A stretch of 64,000 bases of DNA from Amycolatopsis alba DSM 44262 (GCF_000384215.1 NZ_KB913032.1:4109665-4173664); one strand, 5' to 3'. Positions 1-8,121 are shown, numbered from the stretch's first letter. Numbers and translations: made by a program. The notes: generated by a model not told the origin, from the letters alone.

Positions 1-63
1 ATCGGCGCTCCTTCCGGAGAGGTGCCTGGATACTTCCAAGCCTCTGGGGTGTGAACCGAAGTG

Positions 64-444
64 TCAGCCCGGCCGCCTGTCGAGCACGATTTCGTGGACG
101 CGGGCGGCCGCGGCTTCGACTGCTTCGTGTTCCCACACCCGTACGGCCAGCCAGCCCGCGTCGGCAAGGCGAGCGTCGGTGTCCAGGTCGCGCCGGCGAT
201 TGGTTTCGATCTTCGTACGCCAGAAATCAGCGTTGTTCTTCGGCCATGTCGCATGTTCCGGGCAGCCGTGCCAGAAACAACCGTCCACGAAGACCGCGAC
301 CTTCGCGGGACCGAACACGACGTCGGCCTCCCGACGTACACCCTTCACCGGCCTGCGGTGGACGCGGTAGCGCAACCCGCGGGCGAACAGGGCTTTGCGC
401 AGTTCCATCTCGATTCGAGTGTTCCGAGACTTCTGCTTGCTCAT
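64..444 (-). CDS. vsr: Very short patch repair endonuclease (Vsr)
   Basis: Vsr proteins nick DNA 5' of the T in T:G mismatches that arise by deamination of 5-methylcytosine. Family hallmarks are visible in order: the N-terminal MSKQKSRNTR block, the metal-binding Asp in READVVF, the VDGCFWHGCPEH core with the catalytic His, and a C-terminal GWLAVRVWEHE. The product is 126 residues from the ATG at 444, close to the family norm. An upstream in-frame GTG at 486 would add 14 residues. Vsr genes normally sit beside a DNA cytosine methyltransferase. None is visible here, although the partner could lie left of the window. Confidence 0.87.
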   Translation of the reverse strand: MSKQKSRNTRIEMELRKALFARGLRYRVHRRPVKGVRREADVVFGPAKVAVFVDGCFWHGCPEHATWPKNNADFWRTKIETNRRRDLDTDARLADAGWLAVRVWEHEAVEAAAARVHEIVLDRRPG

Positions 445-516
445 CCTGGCCCGGACGCCCGTTGATGCCTCCAGCTTCACACCCACATACTCGCAACACC
501 ATGTTGGGGCGGTCCA

Positions 517-1077
517 CTAGTCCCCAAAGACACTGGTCAGGGCCTTTCGGATCAACCCCGGCAGGTCGCCGTCTCCGTTCGTCTCAGCCCACCGGATCAG
601 CGCCACATGCGCCGCCCCCAGGCACGCCATGGCCGTAGCCCGCACCCGGAACTCCTCCTCGGGCGAAGAGCAACCGAGAGCAGCCACGATCGCATCAGCG
701 GTCGCGTACTGGCTGTCCAGATGCCGCGCCCGCAGCGCCGGCACCGAGATCATCAGCCGCAGCCGCGCCAGCAGGAACGCCTTCTCCTCAGAAGTGCCCA
801 GAGCCGCAGTCGACTCCAAACCACGCCCGATCCGCAAAGACAGAGGACCAGCAGGCTGAGCAGTGACGGCCGAAGCGGTCACAGGGTCGTATTCGTCGTA
901 GAGGACCAGGTCCTCCTTCGTCGGGAAGTGCCGGTACACCGTCATCGCCGAGACGCCGGCCGCCGCGGCGACGTCGGCGACGGTGGTCGCGTCGTAGCCG
1001 ACCTCGGTGAAGAGGCGGACGGCGTGTGTCTGCACGAGGAGCCGGGTTTCGGCGCGCTGGCGGGCTCGCAGGTTCAT
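517..1077 (-). CDS. TetR family transcriptional regulator
   Basis: A 186-residue one-component repressor. The N-terminal helix-turn-helix reads TTVADVAAAAGVSAMTVYRHF, the standard TetR pattern, and the rest is a helical ligand domain of unknown specificity. The reading frame is open far upstream, but homology begins at MNLRARQRAE, so the ATG at 1077 is chosen. It is divergent from the SDR gene at 1114, with a 17-bp imperfect palindrome between them, so it probably represses itself and that SDR. Confidence 0.88.
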   Translation of the reverse strand: MNLRARQRAETRLLVQTHAVRLFTEVGYDATTVADVAAAAGVSAMTVYRHFPTKEDLVLYDEYDPVTASAVTAQPAGPLSLRIGRGLESTAALGTSEEKAFLLARLRLMISVPALRARHLDSQYATADAIVAALGCSSPEEEFRVRATAMACLGAAHVALIRWAETNGDGDLPGLIRKALTSVFGD

Positions 1078-1086
1078 GTGGTAGAG

Positions 1087-1103
1087 ACTATCAAAGTGGT
1101 AGT
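1087..1103. promoter_or_regulatory. Palindromic operator between TetR gene and SDR
   Basis: ACTATCA-AAG-TGGTAGT is an inverted repeat with one mismatch per 7-bp arm and a 3-bp spacer. It lies in the 36-bp gap between the divergent TetR and SDR starts. It is the expected position for a TetR operator controlling both genes. Confidence 0.55.
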
Positions 1104-1113
1104 AACTAACAGT

Positions 1114-1782
1114 ATGAAGACGGCATTGGTGACAGGGGCGTCCAAAGGGATCGGGGCGGCGATCGCGCGGCGGCTCGAAAGAGACGGCGTCAAAGTCCGA
1201 AGGCATGACAGCAGTCAGGGAGACCTGTCGACAATGGAGGGAGTCGACAAAGCCCTGGAGGGCATCGACAGCCTCGACATCCTGGTCAACAACGCGGCCG
1301 CACAGCCGGCGGGACCGATCGAGACGGACACGCCTGAAAACTTCGACCATCTGATGGCGGTCAACGTCAGGGCGCCGTACTTCCTCATCCAACGGGCACC
1401 GATGAACGACGGCGGCCGCATCATCAACGTCTCCTCGGTCGCCACCAGGATGGCCAACCCGGCGCAGACGTCCTTCGCGATGACCAAGGGCGCGCTCGAG
1501 ACGATGAGCCGCACCCTCGCCCACCAGCTCGGACCCCGCGGGATCACGGTCAACGTCGTCGCGCCCGGCGCCACCAGGACCGCCGACAACGAAGCCATCT
1601 TCACGCCGGAGCTGACAAAAGCGATAGAAACCCTCACCGCCCACCAAAGACTCGGCACCGCGGAAGACATCGCGGACGTCGTCGCGTTCCTCGCCTCGGA
1701 CGACGCCCGCTGGGTGACCGGGCAGGTCCTCGACGCGAGCGGCGGGTTGTTCCTCGGGCCGCCGGCCCAAGGGGTTCAATAG
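1114..1782 (+). CDS. SDR family oxidoreductase (catalytic Tyr replaced by Phe)
   Basis: A classical short-chain dehydrogenase fold of 222 residues. It has the cofactor motif TGASKGIG at the N terminus, NNAA in place of NNAG, the NVSS strand and the PGATRT loop. The active-site YxxxK motif reads F121-A-M-T-K125, so the proton-donating tyrosine is missing. It may therefore be catalytically weak, use another mechanism, or act as a binding protein. Start ATG 1114 follows the operator region. It is probably controlled by the divergent TetR gene. The next gene begins 4 bp after its stop, so the two may be co-transcribed. Confidence 0.86.
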   Translation: MKTALVTGASKGIGAAIARRLERDGVKVRRHDSSQGDLSTMEGVDKALEGIDSLDILVNNAAAQPAGPIETDTPENFDHLMAVNVRAPYFLIQRAPMNDGGRIINVSSVATRMANPAQTSFAMTKGALETMSRTLAHQLGPRGITVNVVAPGATRTADNEAIFTPELTKAIETLTAHQRLGTAEDIADVVAFLASDDARWVTGQVLDASGGLFLGPPAQGVQ

Positions 1783-1786
1783 GGCG

Positions 1787-2680
1787 GTGACGTGGTTCAG
1801 CGAGGACGAACTCCGCAGGCAGGCCGGTGATGTCTCGTTCGCGCGCGGGGCCAAGTACCTGGAGTCGGTCGAGGCGCTGGACGACGTCGCGGGCGGGGTC
1901 GCGGCGGTGGTCAGCGGCACAGACCGGTACACGGTCCGGTTGCGCGACGTCGGCGGCGAGCTCGTCGGCGAGTGTTCCTGCCCGCACGCGGCGGACGGCT
2001 TCTTCTGCAAGCACTGCGTGGCCGTCGGGCTGCTGGTCCTCGAAGGGGTGGTGGACGGCGGCGCGGCCGACATCCGCGGGTACGTCGAAACCCTGGACCG
2101 CGCCGAGCTGGTCGAGCTACTGGTCGGGCACGCGAACGAGGACCCCGTTCTCTTCCGCAAGCTTTCGCTCAAGGCGGGCCGCGAAGACCTCGGCGCGTTG
2201 CGGCGGCACGTCGAGGGAACGTTGCGGTTGCGCGGTTTCGTCGGGTTCCAGGGCACGCTCGCGTACACCGAGAAGGTCCGCGAGGTGCTCGCCACCGCCA
2301 AGGAACTCATGGACGCGCCGCTGCTGTGCCGTGTCGTCGAACTCGTCGTCGAGGCGCTGGACTTCGTCGAGGACTCGTTCGGCGCGCTCGGCGAGGAGGT
2401 CCGCGCGGCGCTCGCGTTGTACGCGGAGGCCTGCGCGGAAACGCCGCCGGAGCCCAAGGAACTCGCGGAGTGGTTGCTACGCCTGGATCTCGACGGTTCG
2501 GGCCGCGTCGACGTGAGTATCGCGGACTTCACCACCGGGCTCGGTTTCGAGGGGCTCGCGGTGTTCCGCGCCGGCGTCGAGGAACGGTGGCGGCTCGACG
2601 ACGGCGAGGACCCGTACCGCAGCCGCAAACTCCAGCGGCTGCGCGAGGGATTCGCGGCGATGCGGAACTGGCAGGCCTAA
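1787..2680 (+). CDS. SWIM zinc finger protein
   Basis: The 297-residue product contains a SWIM finger with C63-x-C65-x8-C74-x-H76, a zinc fold found in proteins that bind nucleic acid or act in ubiquitin-like contexts. The remainder is helical and acidic with no recognised catalytic motif. The GTG start follows the SDR stop by 4 bp, suggesting one transcript. Bacterial SWIM proteins of this kind are mostly uncharacterised, so no pathway is assigned. Confidence 0.82.
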   Translation: MTWFSEDELRRQAGDVSFARGAKYLESVEALDDVAGGVAAVVSGTDRYTVRLRDVGGELVGECSCPHAADGFFCKHCVAVGLLVLEGVVDGGAADIRGYVETLDRAELVELLVGHANEDPVLFRKLSLKAGREDLGALRRHVEGTLRLRGFVGFQGTLAYTEKVREVLATAKELMDAPLLCRVVELVVEALDFVEDSFGALGEEVRAALALYAEACAETPPEPKELAEWLLRLDLDGSGRVDVSIADFTTGLGFEGLAVFRAGVEERWRLDDGEDPYRSRKLQRLREGFAAMRNWQA

Positions 2681-3684
2681 TAACCCCGCCGGTGCCGCAC
2701 CCCCGAATTGCGGTACAGCTCCTCCAGATCCCGTTGCCCGGCCTGGTCACCGGTGTCGGCGGCCGCGCGGAACCAGTGTTCGGCCTCCTGGAAGTTGCCG
2801 TGCTCGGCGGCGAGCCTGCCGAGGTTGGTGTACGCGGGGACACTGCCCAGTTCCGCGGCCTTCCGGTACCAGGCGGTGGCCTCGCCGGGATCGTGCCGGT
2901 CGTTGGCCAGCACCCCCAGGTTCGTCATCGCCGCGGCGTCGCCCCGTTTGGCTGCCTTGAGGTACCAGCGTTCGGCCTCCTCCAGTTCGCCACGCCGGTG
3001 CAGCACCAGGCCGAGGCGGACGGCGGCTTCGGGTGCGCCGGCGGCCGCGGCCGCGTGGAAACAGCTTTCGGCGCGGGTGAGGTCGTCCCGTCGCTCGGCC
3101 TTGAGACCGAGTTTGACCAGCGACGGCGCGTCGGCCTCTTCGCCCGCCCTGCGCCACCAGGGTTCCGCTTCGACCGTGCGGCCGGTGTCGCACATCAGGG
3201 CGCCGAGCGTGATCATCCCGTCGACGTTGCCCGCTTCGGCGGCCTCGCCCGCCCAGCGTTCGGCCTCTTCGAGCTCGCCGCGCCGGTGCAGCGCCCGCGC
3301 GAGTTCCGCCATCGCCTCGACCTTGCCCTCGACGGCGGCCCGTCGCCACCAGTCCTCGGCGGCGTCCTGATCGTCGCGTCGCGCACAGAGATTTCCCAGA
3401 TGCGCCATGGCATGCGAATCACCGGCGAGCGCGGCCTCGCGGTACCAGCGTTCGGCCTGTTCGGGTACGCCACGTTCGCGCAGGAGGTGCGCCAGGTTGC
3501 CCATCGCGACCCTGTCCCCGCCCTCGGCGGCCTTGCGGAACCACACCTCGGCCTCGTCGAGATCGCCGCGCTCCAGCGCGGTGGATCCCATACGTGCCAT
3601 GGCGATCACGTGCCCGCGTTCCGCGGCCTTACGGTTCAGATAGTCGTCGACCCTGGTGTTCCACTTACGTTTTTCGGCGCCCAC
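2677..3684 (-). CDS. Sel1/TPR-like repeat protein
   Basis: The 335-residue product is built almost entirely from about eight Sel1-type helical repeats of roughly 36 residues with the pattern A(M)xxLGxLxxxRGDxxxAExWxRKAAEAG. Such arrays are protein-interaction scaffolds. The start is set at GTG 3684 because an AAGGAG ribosome binding site lies 7 nt upstream; the open frame continues further but without homology. Its 3' end overlaps the convergent SWIM gene by 4 bp. No signal peptide or enzyme domain is seen. Confidence 0.85.
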   Translation of the reverse strand: MGAEKRKWNTRVDDYLNRKAAERGHVIAMARMGSTALERGDLDEAEVWFRKAAEGGDRVAMGNLAHLLRERGVPEQAERWYREAALAGDSHAMAHLGNLCARRDDQDAAEDWWRRAAVEGKVEAMAELARALHRRGELEEAERWAGEAAEAGNVDGMITLGALMCDTGRTVEAEPWWRRAGEEADAPSLVKLGLKAERRDDLTRAESCFHAAAAAGAPEAAVRLGLVLHRRGELEEAERWYLKAAKRGDAAAMTNLGVLANDRHDPGEATAWYRKAAELGSVPAYTNLGRLAAEHGNFQEAEHWFRAAADTGDQAGQRDLEELYRNSGVRHRRGY

Positions 3685-3840
3685 AAGCCCGCTCCTTCCG
3701 GCAGCGTCCCAGGGGTAGTCGCTGCTCAGGGCCCCGATGTGACAACAACTACCTGCTGTCATCGCCGTGTCGCTCCCGGTTTCCTTACGCGGTACGGCGA
3801 TACTGGGACTCTCCCCATCCCCGTCGAGAGGAATCGCGCG

Positions 3841-4509
3841 GTGGCCACGCGTACCCGGCAGATGACCACGGCTCAGCGACTGCTCCTGCTGATCACCCTC
3901 GGCGCCGTCGTGCTCGCGGTGTTCTGGTTCGTCAGCGGCAAGGGCGACGCGCTGCAACCCAAGTCCGAGAACACCGCGAGCGCCGCCGACGCGCGCAAGC
4001 AGCTGGACGAGCTCACCGTCGCGCCGCGCGGTTCGATGGACGGTTACGACCGCAAGAAGTACCCGCACTGGGACAACCAGGGGAACAACTGCAACACCCG
4101 CGAGTTCGTGCTCAAGCGGGACGGCAAGGACGTCAAGACCGGTTCCGACTGCGCCCCGACGTCGGGCAGCTGGACGAGCATCTACGACGGCGAGACCTGG
4201 ACCAAGGCGACCGACGTCGACATCGACCACATGGTCCCGCTCGCCCAGAGCTGGGTCAGCGGCGCGAAGTCGTGGACCGACGAGAAGCGGCGCCAGTTCG
4301 CGAACGACCTGACCCGGCCGCAGCTGTTCGCCGTCACCGACAACGTCAACCAGGAGAAGAGCGACAAGGCGCCGGACCAGTGGAAGCCGCCGCTCGTCTC
4401 GTTCTGGTGCACCTACGCCACCGACTGGATCACCGTGAAGCACTACTACGGCCTCACGATCACCACGGCGGAGAAGAGCGCACTCGGCGACATGCTCGGT
4501 CGTTGCTGA
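3841..4509 (+). CDS. Secreted/membrane-anchored HNH endonuclease family protein
   Basis: The 222-residue product begins with a short cytoplasmic segment and one hydrophobic helix (LLLLITLGAVVLAVFWFV, about residues 15-32). An extracellular domain follows with the DUF1524/GmrSD-type HNH core: DIDHMVPLAQSW, then NDLTRPQLFAVTDNVNQEKSDKAP. A proximal His-Asn-Asn/His metal site is typical of this family. The GTG start has GAGAGGA upstream; an ATG at 3862 is a possible alternative. Related actinobacterial exported HNH proteins are thought to be extracellular nucleases. Confidence 0.85.
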   Translation: MATRTRQMTTAQRLLLLITLGAVVLAVFWFVSGKGDALQPKSENTASAADARKQLDELTVAPRGSMDGYDRKKYPHWDNQGNNCNTREFVLKRDGKDVKTGSDCAPTSGSWTSIYDGETWTKATDVDIDHMVPLAQSWVSGAKSWTDEKRRQFANDLTRPQLFAVTDNVNQEKSDKAPDQWKPPLVSFWCTYATDWITVKHYYGLTITTAEKSALGDMLGRC

Positions 4510-4537
4510 TCTCGCCCGCTTCGGGTTGGCTGGGGCG

Positions 4538-5194
4538 ATGGCGACCTTCGTACTGATCCACGGCGGTGGCGGCAGCGCCTGGGACTTCCACCTCCTGGAG
4601 GCGGAACTGACCGGTCGCGGCCATGACGTCGTGGCCGTGAACCTGCCGATCGAAGACGAGAAAGCAGGCTTCCCCGAGCACGTCGACGCGGTCGTGAACG
4701 CGATCGGGGACCGCGGGGACCTCGTGGTGCTCGGCCATTCCTACGGCGGCTTCACCGCGCCGATCGTCGCCGGGAAGCTTTCCGCGCGGCTGCTCGTGAT
4801 GCTGACCGCGATGATCCCGAAGCCGGGCGAGACACCGGGGGACTGGTGGGGCAACACGGGCTTCAAGTCCGACGAGAGCCTCAGCGAGGAAGAGCAGTTC
4901 TACAACGGCGTCCCCGCGGACATCGTCGCGGAGGCGGGCTCGCACGCCCGGAACCAGGTCAGCGCCGAATGGGGACAGCCTTGGCCGCTGGAAAAGTGGC
5001 CGGACGTCCCGACGAAGGTGCTCATCGCGCGGCAAGACCAGTTCTTCCCGCCTGAGTTCCTGCGCCGGGTCGTCCAGGACAGGCTCGGATTCGCGCCCGA
5101 CGAGATCGATGGTTCGCATTCCGTGCCGTTGAGCCACCCCAAGGCCCTCGCGGACCGGCTGGAGTCCTATCTCACCAGCGGTCCAGGCGCATGA
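4538..5194 (+). CDS. Alpha/beta hydrolase
   Basis: A compact 218-residue alpha/beta hydrolase of the salicylate-esterase/EstC-like type. It shows the oxyanion HGGGGSAWDF segment at the N terminus, the nucleophile elbow GHSYGG, a late Asp loop (RQDQFFPP) and the final His in DGSHSVPLSHP. The ATG at 4538 is preferred over a TTG at 4526. The last 23 bp overlap the convergent nitroreductase gene. The substrate is unknown. Confidence 0.87.
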   Translation: MATFVLIHGGGGSAWDFHLLEAELTGRGHDVVAVNLPIEDEKAGFPEHVDAVVNAIGDRGDLVVLGHSYGGFTAPIVAGKLSARLLVMLTAMIPKPGETPGDWWGNTGFKSDESLSEEEQFYNGVPADIVAEAGSHARNQVSAEWGQPWPLEKWPDVPTKVLIARQDQFFPPEFLRRVVQDRLGFAPDEIDGSHSVPLSHPKALADRLESYLTSGPGA

Positions 5195-5807
5195 CCTCTT
5201 CGAGCGGCTGACGCGCGGCGGGCTTGAAGGTGTCGCCGGTGTAGAAAGCGGTCGGGATGAGCGCGGCCTGGTGCACGTTCTCCGGCAGGCCGAGGATCTC
5301 CGCGGCCTCCTTCTCGTACGCGAGGTGCAGCGTCGTCCACGCCGTGCCGAGCGTGACCGCCCGCGCCGCCAGCATGTAGCTCCACACCGCGGGCAGCAGG
5401 TTCCCCCACAGCCCGGCCTGGTTGCCGGCGGGCAGCTCGGCGCTCTCCGTCTCCAGGCACGGGATGACGTGCACCGGCACCTCGCCCATCCGGTCGGCCA
5501 GGTACTCGACACTGGAGCCGACGCGCTTCTGCACCTTCGAGCGCTGAGGGTCGTCCGCGAACAGCTTCCCCGCCGCCCGAGGGGAATCCAGGTAGTCACG
5601 GCACGCCCGCTGGTAGAGCTTGCCGAGTTCGGCCCGCTGGCCGGGATCGGTGATCACGAGCCAGTGCCAACGCTGCGTGTTCGACCCGCTCGGCGCCTGC
5701 AGCGCGACCTGCAGGGCGTGTTTCACCAGTTCGAGAGGGACCGGGCGGGTCAGGTCCAGTCGTTTGCGGACGGTTCGGGTGGTCGTCAGCAGCTCTTCGG
5801 GCGTCAT
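5172..5807 (-). CDS. Nitroreductase family protein
   Basis: The 211-residue FMN-dependent nitroreductase fold contains TVRKRLDLTRPVP at the N terminus, the FMN-binding APSGSNTQRWHW segment and the later GSSVEYLADRM region. The family reduces nitroaromatics, quinones or flavins using NAD(P)H. It is divergent from the MarR-type regulator with only 28 bp between starts, which suggests control by that regulator. Two TTATG direct repeats lie in the gap (5815-5819 and 5823-5827). Confidence 0.9.
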   Translation of the reverse strand: MTPEELLTTTRTVRKRLDLTRPVPLELVKHALQVALQAPSGSNTQRWHWLVITDPGQRAELGKLYQRACRDYLDSPRAAGKLFADDPQRSKVQKRVGSSVEYLADRMGEVPVHVIPCLETESAELPAGNQAGLWGNLLPAVWSYMLAARAVTLGTAWTTLHLAYEKEAAEILGLPENVHQAALIPTAFYTGDTFKPAARQPLEEVMRLDRW

Positions 5808-5835
5808 CCGGAAATTATGTCGTTATGATCCGCCG

Positions 5836-6327
5836 ATGGGGAGGCCGCCGCGCGAACGAGGGATGGGTACCTTGCTCCGGCATGTCCTCGAAATGACCGA
5901 AGCGGACGTCTCCGCGTTCTTCGAGGACATCGGACTGGGGGACTACCGCCCGCGGTTCACCCCGTTCGTCCGCGCGATCGTCGCGCACGGGCCGCTGGCC
6001 ATCCGCGACCTCGCCGCCGAGGTCGGCGTGACGCACTCCGCGGCCAGCCAGACCATCGCGCAGATGGCGAAACAGGATCTCGTCTCGCTCAGGCCGGGAC
6101 GCGACGCCCGGCAGAGGATCGTTTCGCTGACCGAGAAGACGCTCGGGCTGATGCCGACGCTCGAAGCCGAGTGGGCGGCGACCAGCGCCGCGGCCGAACA
6201 GCTGGAAGCCGAACTGCCGTACCCGCTCAGGGAGGTGCTGGTCGCCGCCGTCGAAGCGCTGGAGCGGAAATCACTCCGGGAACGCATCGCCGAAACGGAC
6301 GCCGCGCTCAGGCTCAGCGAAGGCTGA
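5836..6327 (+). CDS. MarR family transcriptional regulator
   Basis: A winged helix-turn-helix regulator of 163 residues. The recognition region is LAIRDLAAEVGVTHSAASQTIAQM and the wing contains LRPGRDARQRIVSLTEK. The ATG at 5836 is preferred because upstream codons overlap the nitroreductase gene. The divergent arrangement with the nitroreductase suggests local control. It converges with the HATPase gene, overlapping by 14 bp. Confidence 0.87.
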   Translation: MGRPPRERGMGTLLRHVLEMTEADVSAFFEDIGLGDYRPRFTPFVRAIVAHGPLAIRDLAAEVGVTHSAASQTIAQMAKQDLVSLRPGRDARQRIVSLTEKTLGLMPTLEAEWAATSAAAEQLEAELPYPLREVLVAAVEALERKSLRERIAETDAALRLSEG

Positions 6328-6721
6328 ACACAGCCCAGACGTACTTGCCGCCCTTGCACGGCTCGAATCCCCAGTCGTCCGACAAGGCGTGCACCAGCTG
6401 AAGACCACGGCTGCGCGCCGCCATCGGCGAAGGTTCCTTCAGCTTCGGCCTGCCCGAGCCGGAGTCGTAGACCCGCAGGGTGAGCCTGCCGTCGGCGTAC
6501 TCGACGTCGAGCCTGTCCGGCTTCTCGCCGTGTTCGAAAGCGTTCGTGACCAGCTCGGAAGTCGCGAGCAGGACATCGTCGACCTCCGGGCCGTCGAGGC
6601 CGAGACCCGACAGGGTGGCCCGTACCGCTTGCCGCGCGACCGCGGGGGCCGTCACATCGACCGGCAGGGGCAGGGAGACCACCGTCGACGTGCCCTCCGA
6701 TCGCGTCTTGGACATCGTCAT
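6314..6721 (-). CDS. ATP-binding anti-sigma regulatory protein (HATPase_c, RsbW-like)
   Basis: A 135-residue GHKL ATPase domain without a histidine-kinase phosphoacceptor. It has the N-box ATSELVTNAFEHG, a G1-like VYDSGSGRPK and a G2-like SRGLQLVHALSDDWG. Such stand-alone kinases bind sigma factors or phosphorylate STAS antagonists. The ATG at 6721 has a strong GGGGAGGTG ribosome binding site. It lies directly downstream of the SigF-type gene and also has its own candidate SigF-type promoter (6775-6800), so it may act as feedback in the switch. Confidence 0.85.
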   Translation of the reverse strand: MTMSKTRSEGTSTVVSLPLPVDVTAPAVARQAVRATLSGLGLDGPEVDDVLLATSELVTNAFEHGEKPDRLDVEYADGRLTLRVYDSGSGRPKLKEPSPMAARSRGLQLVHALSDDWGFEPCKGGKYVWAVFSLR

Positions 6722-6774
6722 GGTTCCGCACCTCCCCTCACGAGAGACTCCCAGATCCGCTGTTCGCCTCCCAG

Positions 6775-6800
6775 ATACCCACAAGGGTCGAGGTCGAATC
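6775..6800 (-). promoter_or_regulatory. Candidate SigF/SigB-type promoter for the HATPase gene
   Basis: On the minus strand the sequence is GATT, then 16 nt, then GGGTAT. This fits the actinobacterial general-stress consensus GNNT-N14-16-GGGTAY exactly. It ends 53 bp before the ATG at 6721. Found by eye. Confidence 0.5.
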
Positions 6801-7572
6801 AGGGTCCGTCCGTGAGTTCTGTCTCGGTCAGTCCTTCACGCAGTTTCTTGAGCGTGGCGGCCAGCAGCCGTGACACCTGCATCTGCGAAACACCGACACG
6901 GCGCGCGATGTCCGACTGGCTCATCCCGGACCCGAACCGCAGCGCGACGATCTTGCGCTCGCGGTCGGGCAGCCGTTCCAGCATCGGCCGCAGCGCCTCG
7001 CGGAGTTCGGCCTGGCTCAGGTTGGCGTCCGCCTCGCCGAAGCGGGTGTGCGCCGAGTTCTCCAGGAGGTTGTCCAGCGATGTCCCGTAGCGGCCCTGGC
7101 CGGCACGGAGGCCTTCGTAGACCTCGTCGATCGGGATACCGAGATGGGTGGCGATCTCACTGGGCTTCGGCGCGCGGGAGAGCCGGACCGTCAGCTCCTC
7201 GCGCACGGCCGAGATGTTCGCGTTCAGCTCCTTGAGCCGCCGCGGCACCCGGACCGACCAGCTGTTGTCGCGGAAATGGTGCCGAAGCTCGCCGGAAATG
7301 GTCGGGACCGCGAAGGCCAGGAAGTCACTGCCCTGGCCTGGGTCGAACCGGTCGACGGCGTGGATCAGCCCGATCGTCGCGATCTGGACCAGATCCTCCA
7401 TCGACTCGTCCCGGTTACGGAACTTGCGGGCCAGGTTGCGCGCGAGTTCCAGATGCGCGCGCACCAGCTCGTCCCGCAGCGGTTCACGTTCGGGAGCGTC
7501 TTTGGGCAGCGCGCACATGCGCTCGAACAGGGCCGGGACGTCCGCGCCGTCTTGCTCGACGGGTTCGGTCAC
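6799..7572 (-). CDS. sigF: RNA polymerase sigma factor, SigF/SigB subfamily
   Basis: A 257-residue group 3 sigma factor. Region 2 is seen in LARNLARKFRNRDESMEDLVQIATIGLIHAVDRFDPGQG, region 3 around LKELNANISAVREEL, and region 4.2 in SQSDIARRVGVSQMQVSRLLAATLKKLR. This is the stress/sporulation SigF/SigB type held by RsbW-like anti-sigma factors. The GTG start at 7572 overlaps the stop of the upstream RsbW gene (GTGA), a sign of translational coupling and fixed stoichiometry. The long open frame beyond 7572 is antisense noise. Confidence 0.92.
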   Translation of the reverse strand: MTEPVEQDGADVPALFERMCALPKDAPEREPLRDELVRAHLELARNLARKFRNRDESMEDLVQIATIGLIHAVDRFDPGQGSDFLAFAVPTISGELRHHFRDNSWSVRVPRRLKELNANISAVREELTVRLSRAPKPSEIATHLGIPIDEVYEGLRAGQGRYGTSLDNLLENSAHTRFGEADANLSQAELREALRPMLERLPDRERKIVALRFGSGMSQSDIARRVGVSQMQVSRLLAATLKKLREGLTETELTDGP

Positions 7573-7985
7573 GGCCGGGCCGCCTCGCTCTCCCGGATGA
7601 GCTCCACCCTGGACAGGTAGCCGCCGTCGGCAGGGATGACGCTCCGCCGCGCGGACGTCGCCAGCGCGGTGAGCAGCTGCCAGGACAGACCGGTCTCGTC
7701 GTCGGGTTCCGGGGAGTCCGAAAGCACCGAGACGGTCACCTCGATCCGTCCGTCCTTCCACGAGAAAACGCAGTTCAGCCTGCCGTCGGCGGCGGAGGGG
7801 AGCAGCATGGAGCAGGCCTCGTCCACCGCCATCCGGAGATCTTCGACCGCGTCCAGGTCGAAGTCCTGGCGCATCGCTATGTCCGCGACGATCGTCCGGA
7901 GAGTCGGTACCACGTGCGGTACCGCGGCCGTGCGTACCTCGATGAGTTGAGCGCCCTCCCCGCTGGGCGGGGTGTTGTCCACCAC
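7569..7985 (-). CDS. rsbW: Anti-sigma factor, RsbW-type serine-protein kinase
   Basis: A 138-residue HATPase of the RsbW/UsfX class that would sequester the SigF-type factor encoded immediately downstream. It carries the helix LRMAVDEACSMLLP, the N-box equivalent; the G-boxes are weak, as in mycobacterial UsfX. Start GTG 7985 has GAGAGGA upstream; GTG 7982 is the alternative. It is co-translated with sigF through a GTGA overlap. A SigF-like promoter lies 38 bp upstream, implying autoregulation. Confidence 0.85.
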   Translation of the reverse strand: MVDNTPPSGEGAQLIEVRTAAVPHVVPTLRTIVADIAMRQDFDLDAVEDLRMAVDEACSMLLPSAADGRLNCVFSWKDGRIEVTVSVLSDSPEPDDETGLSWQLLTALATSARRSVIPADGGYLSRVELIRESEAARP

Positions 7986-8022
7986 GTGTGTTCCTCTCTC
8001 GAGCTGCGCTGCCGAGTCGTCG

Positions 8023-8049
8023 ATTGCCCGGAGTGTGAGCAAACCAAAC
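8023..8049 (-). promoter_or_regulatory. Candidate SigF-type promoter for rsbW-sigF
   Basis: On the minus strand: GTTT, 16 nt, GGGCAAT. This resembles the GTTT-N15-17-GGGTAT consensus of mycobacterial SigF with one change in the -10. It lies directly upstream of rsbW and back-to-back with a similar element pointing at whiD. Confidence 0.48.
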
Positions 8050-8053
8050 CCAC

Positions 8054-8079
8054 GTTTGACTCGCGCAGGCGGCGGGCAT
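8054..8079 (+). promoter_or_regulatory. Candidate SigF-type promoter for whiD
   Basis: GTTT, 16 nt, GGGCAT on the plus strand, 42 bp before the whiD GTG. Spacing and -10 variant match the divergent element at 8023-8049, suggesting that one sigma factor reads both. Confidence 0.48.
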
Positions 8080-8121
8080 GTAACCGGGGACAAACGATCT
8101 CCTGGAAAGGCGGGGACCGAC

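Noticed and set aside
517..2628. A 703-residue minus-strand open frame
   Set aside because: Only the last 186 codons (TetR) have homology-like structure. The rest is antisense to the SDR and SWIM genes and is Ser/Arg low-complexity.
1972..4509. An 845-residue plus-strand open frame
   Set aside because: It runs antisense through the Sel1-repeat gene; only the HNH part from 3841 is real.
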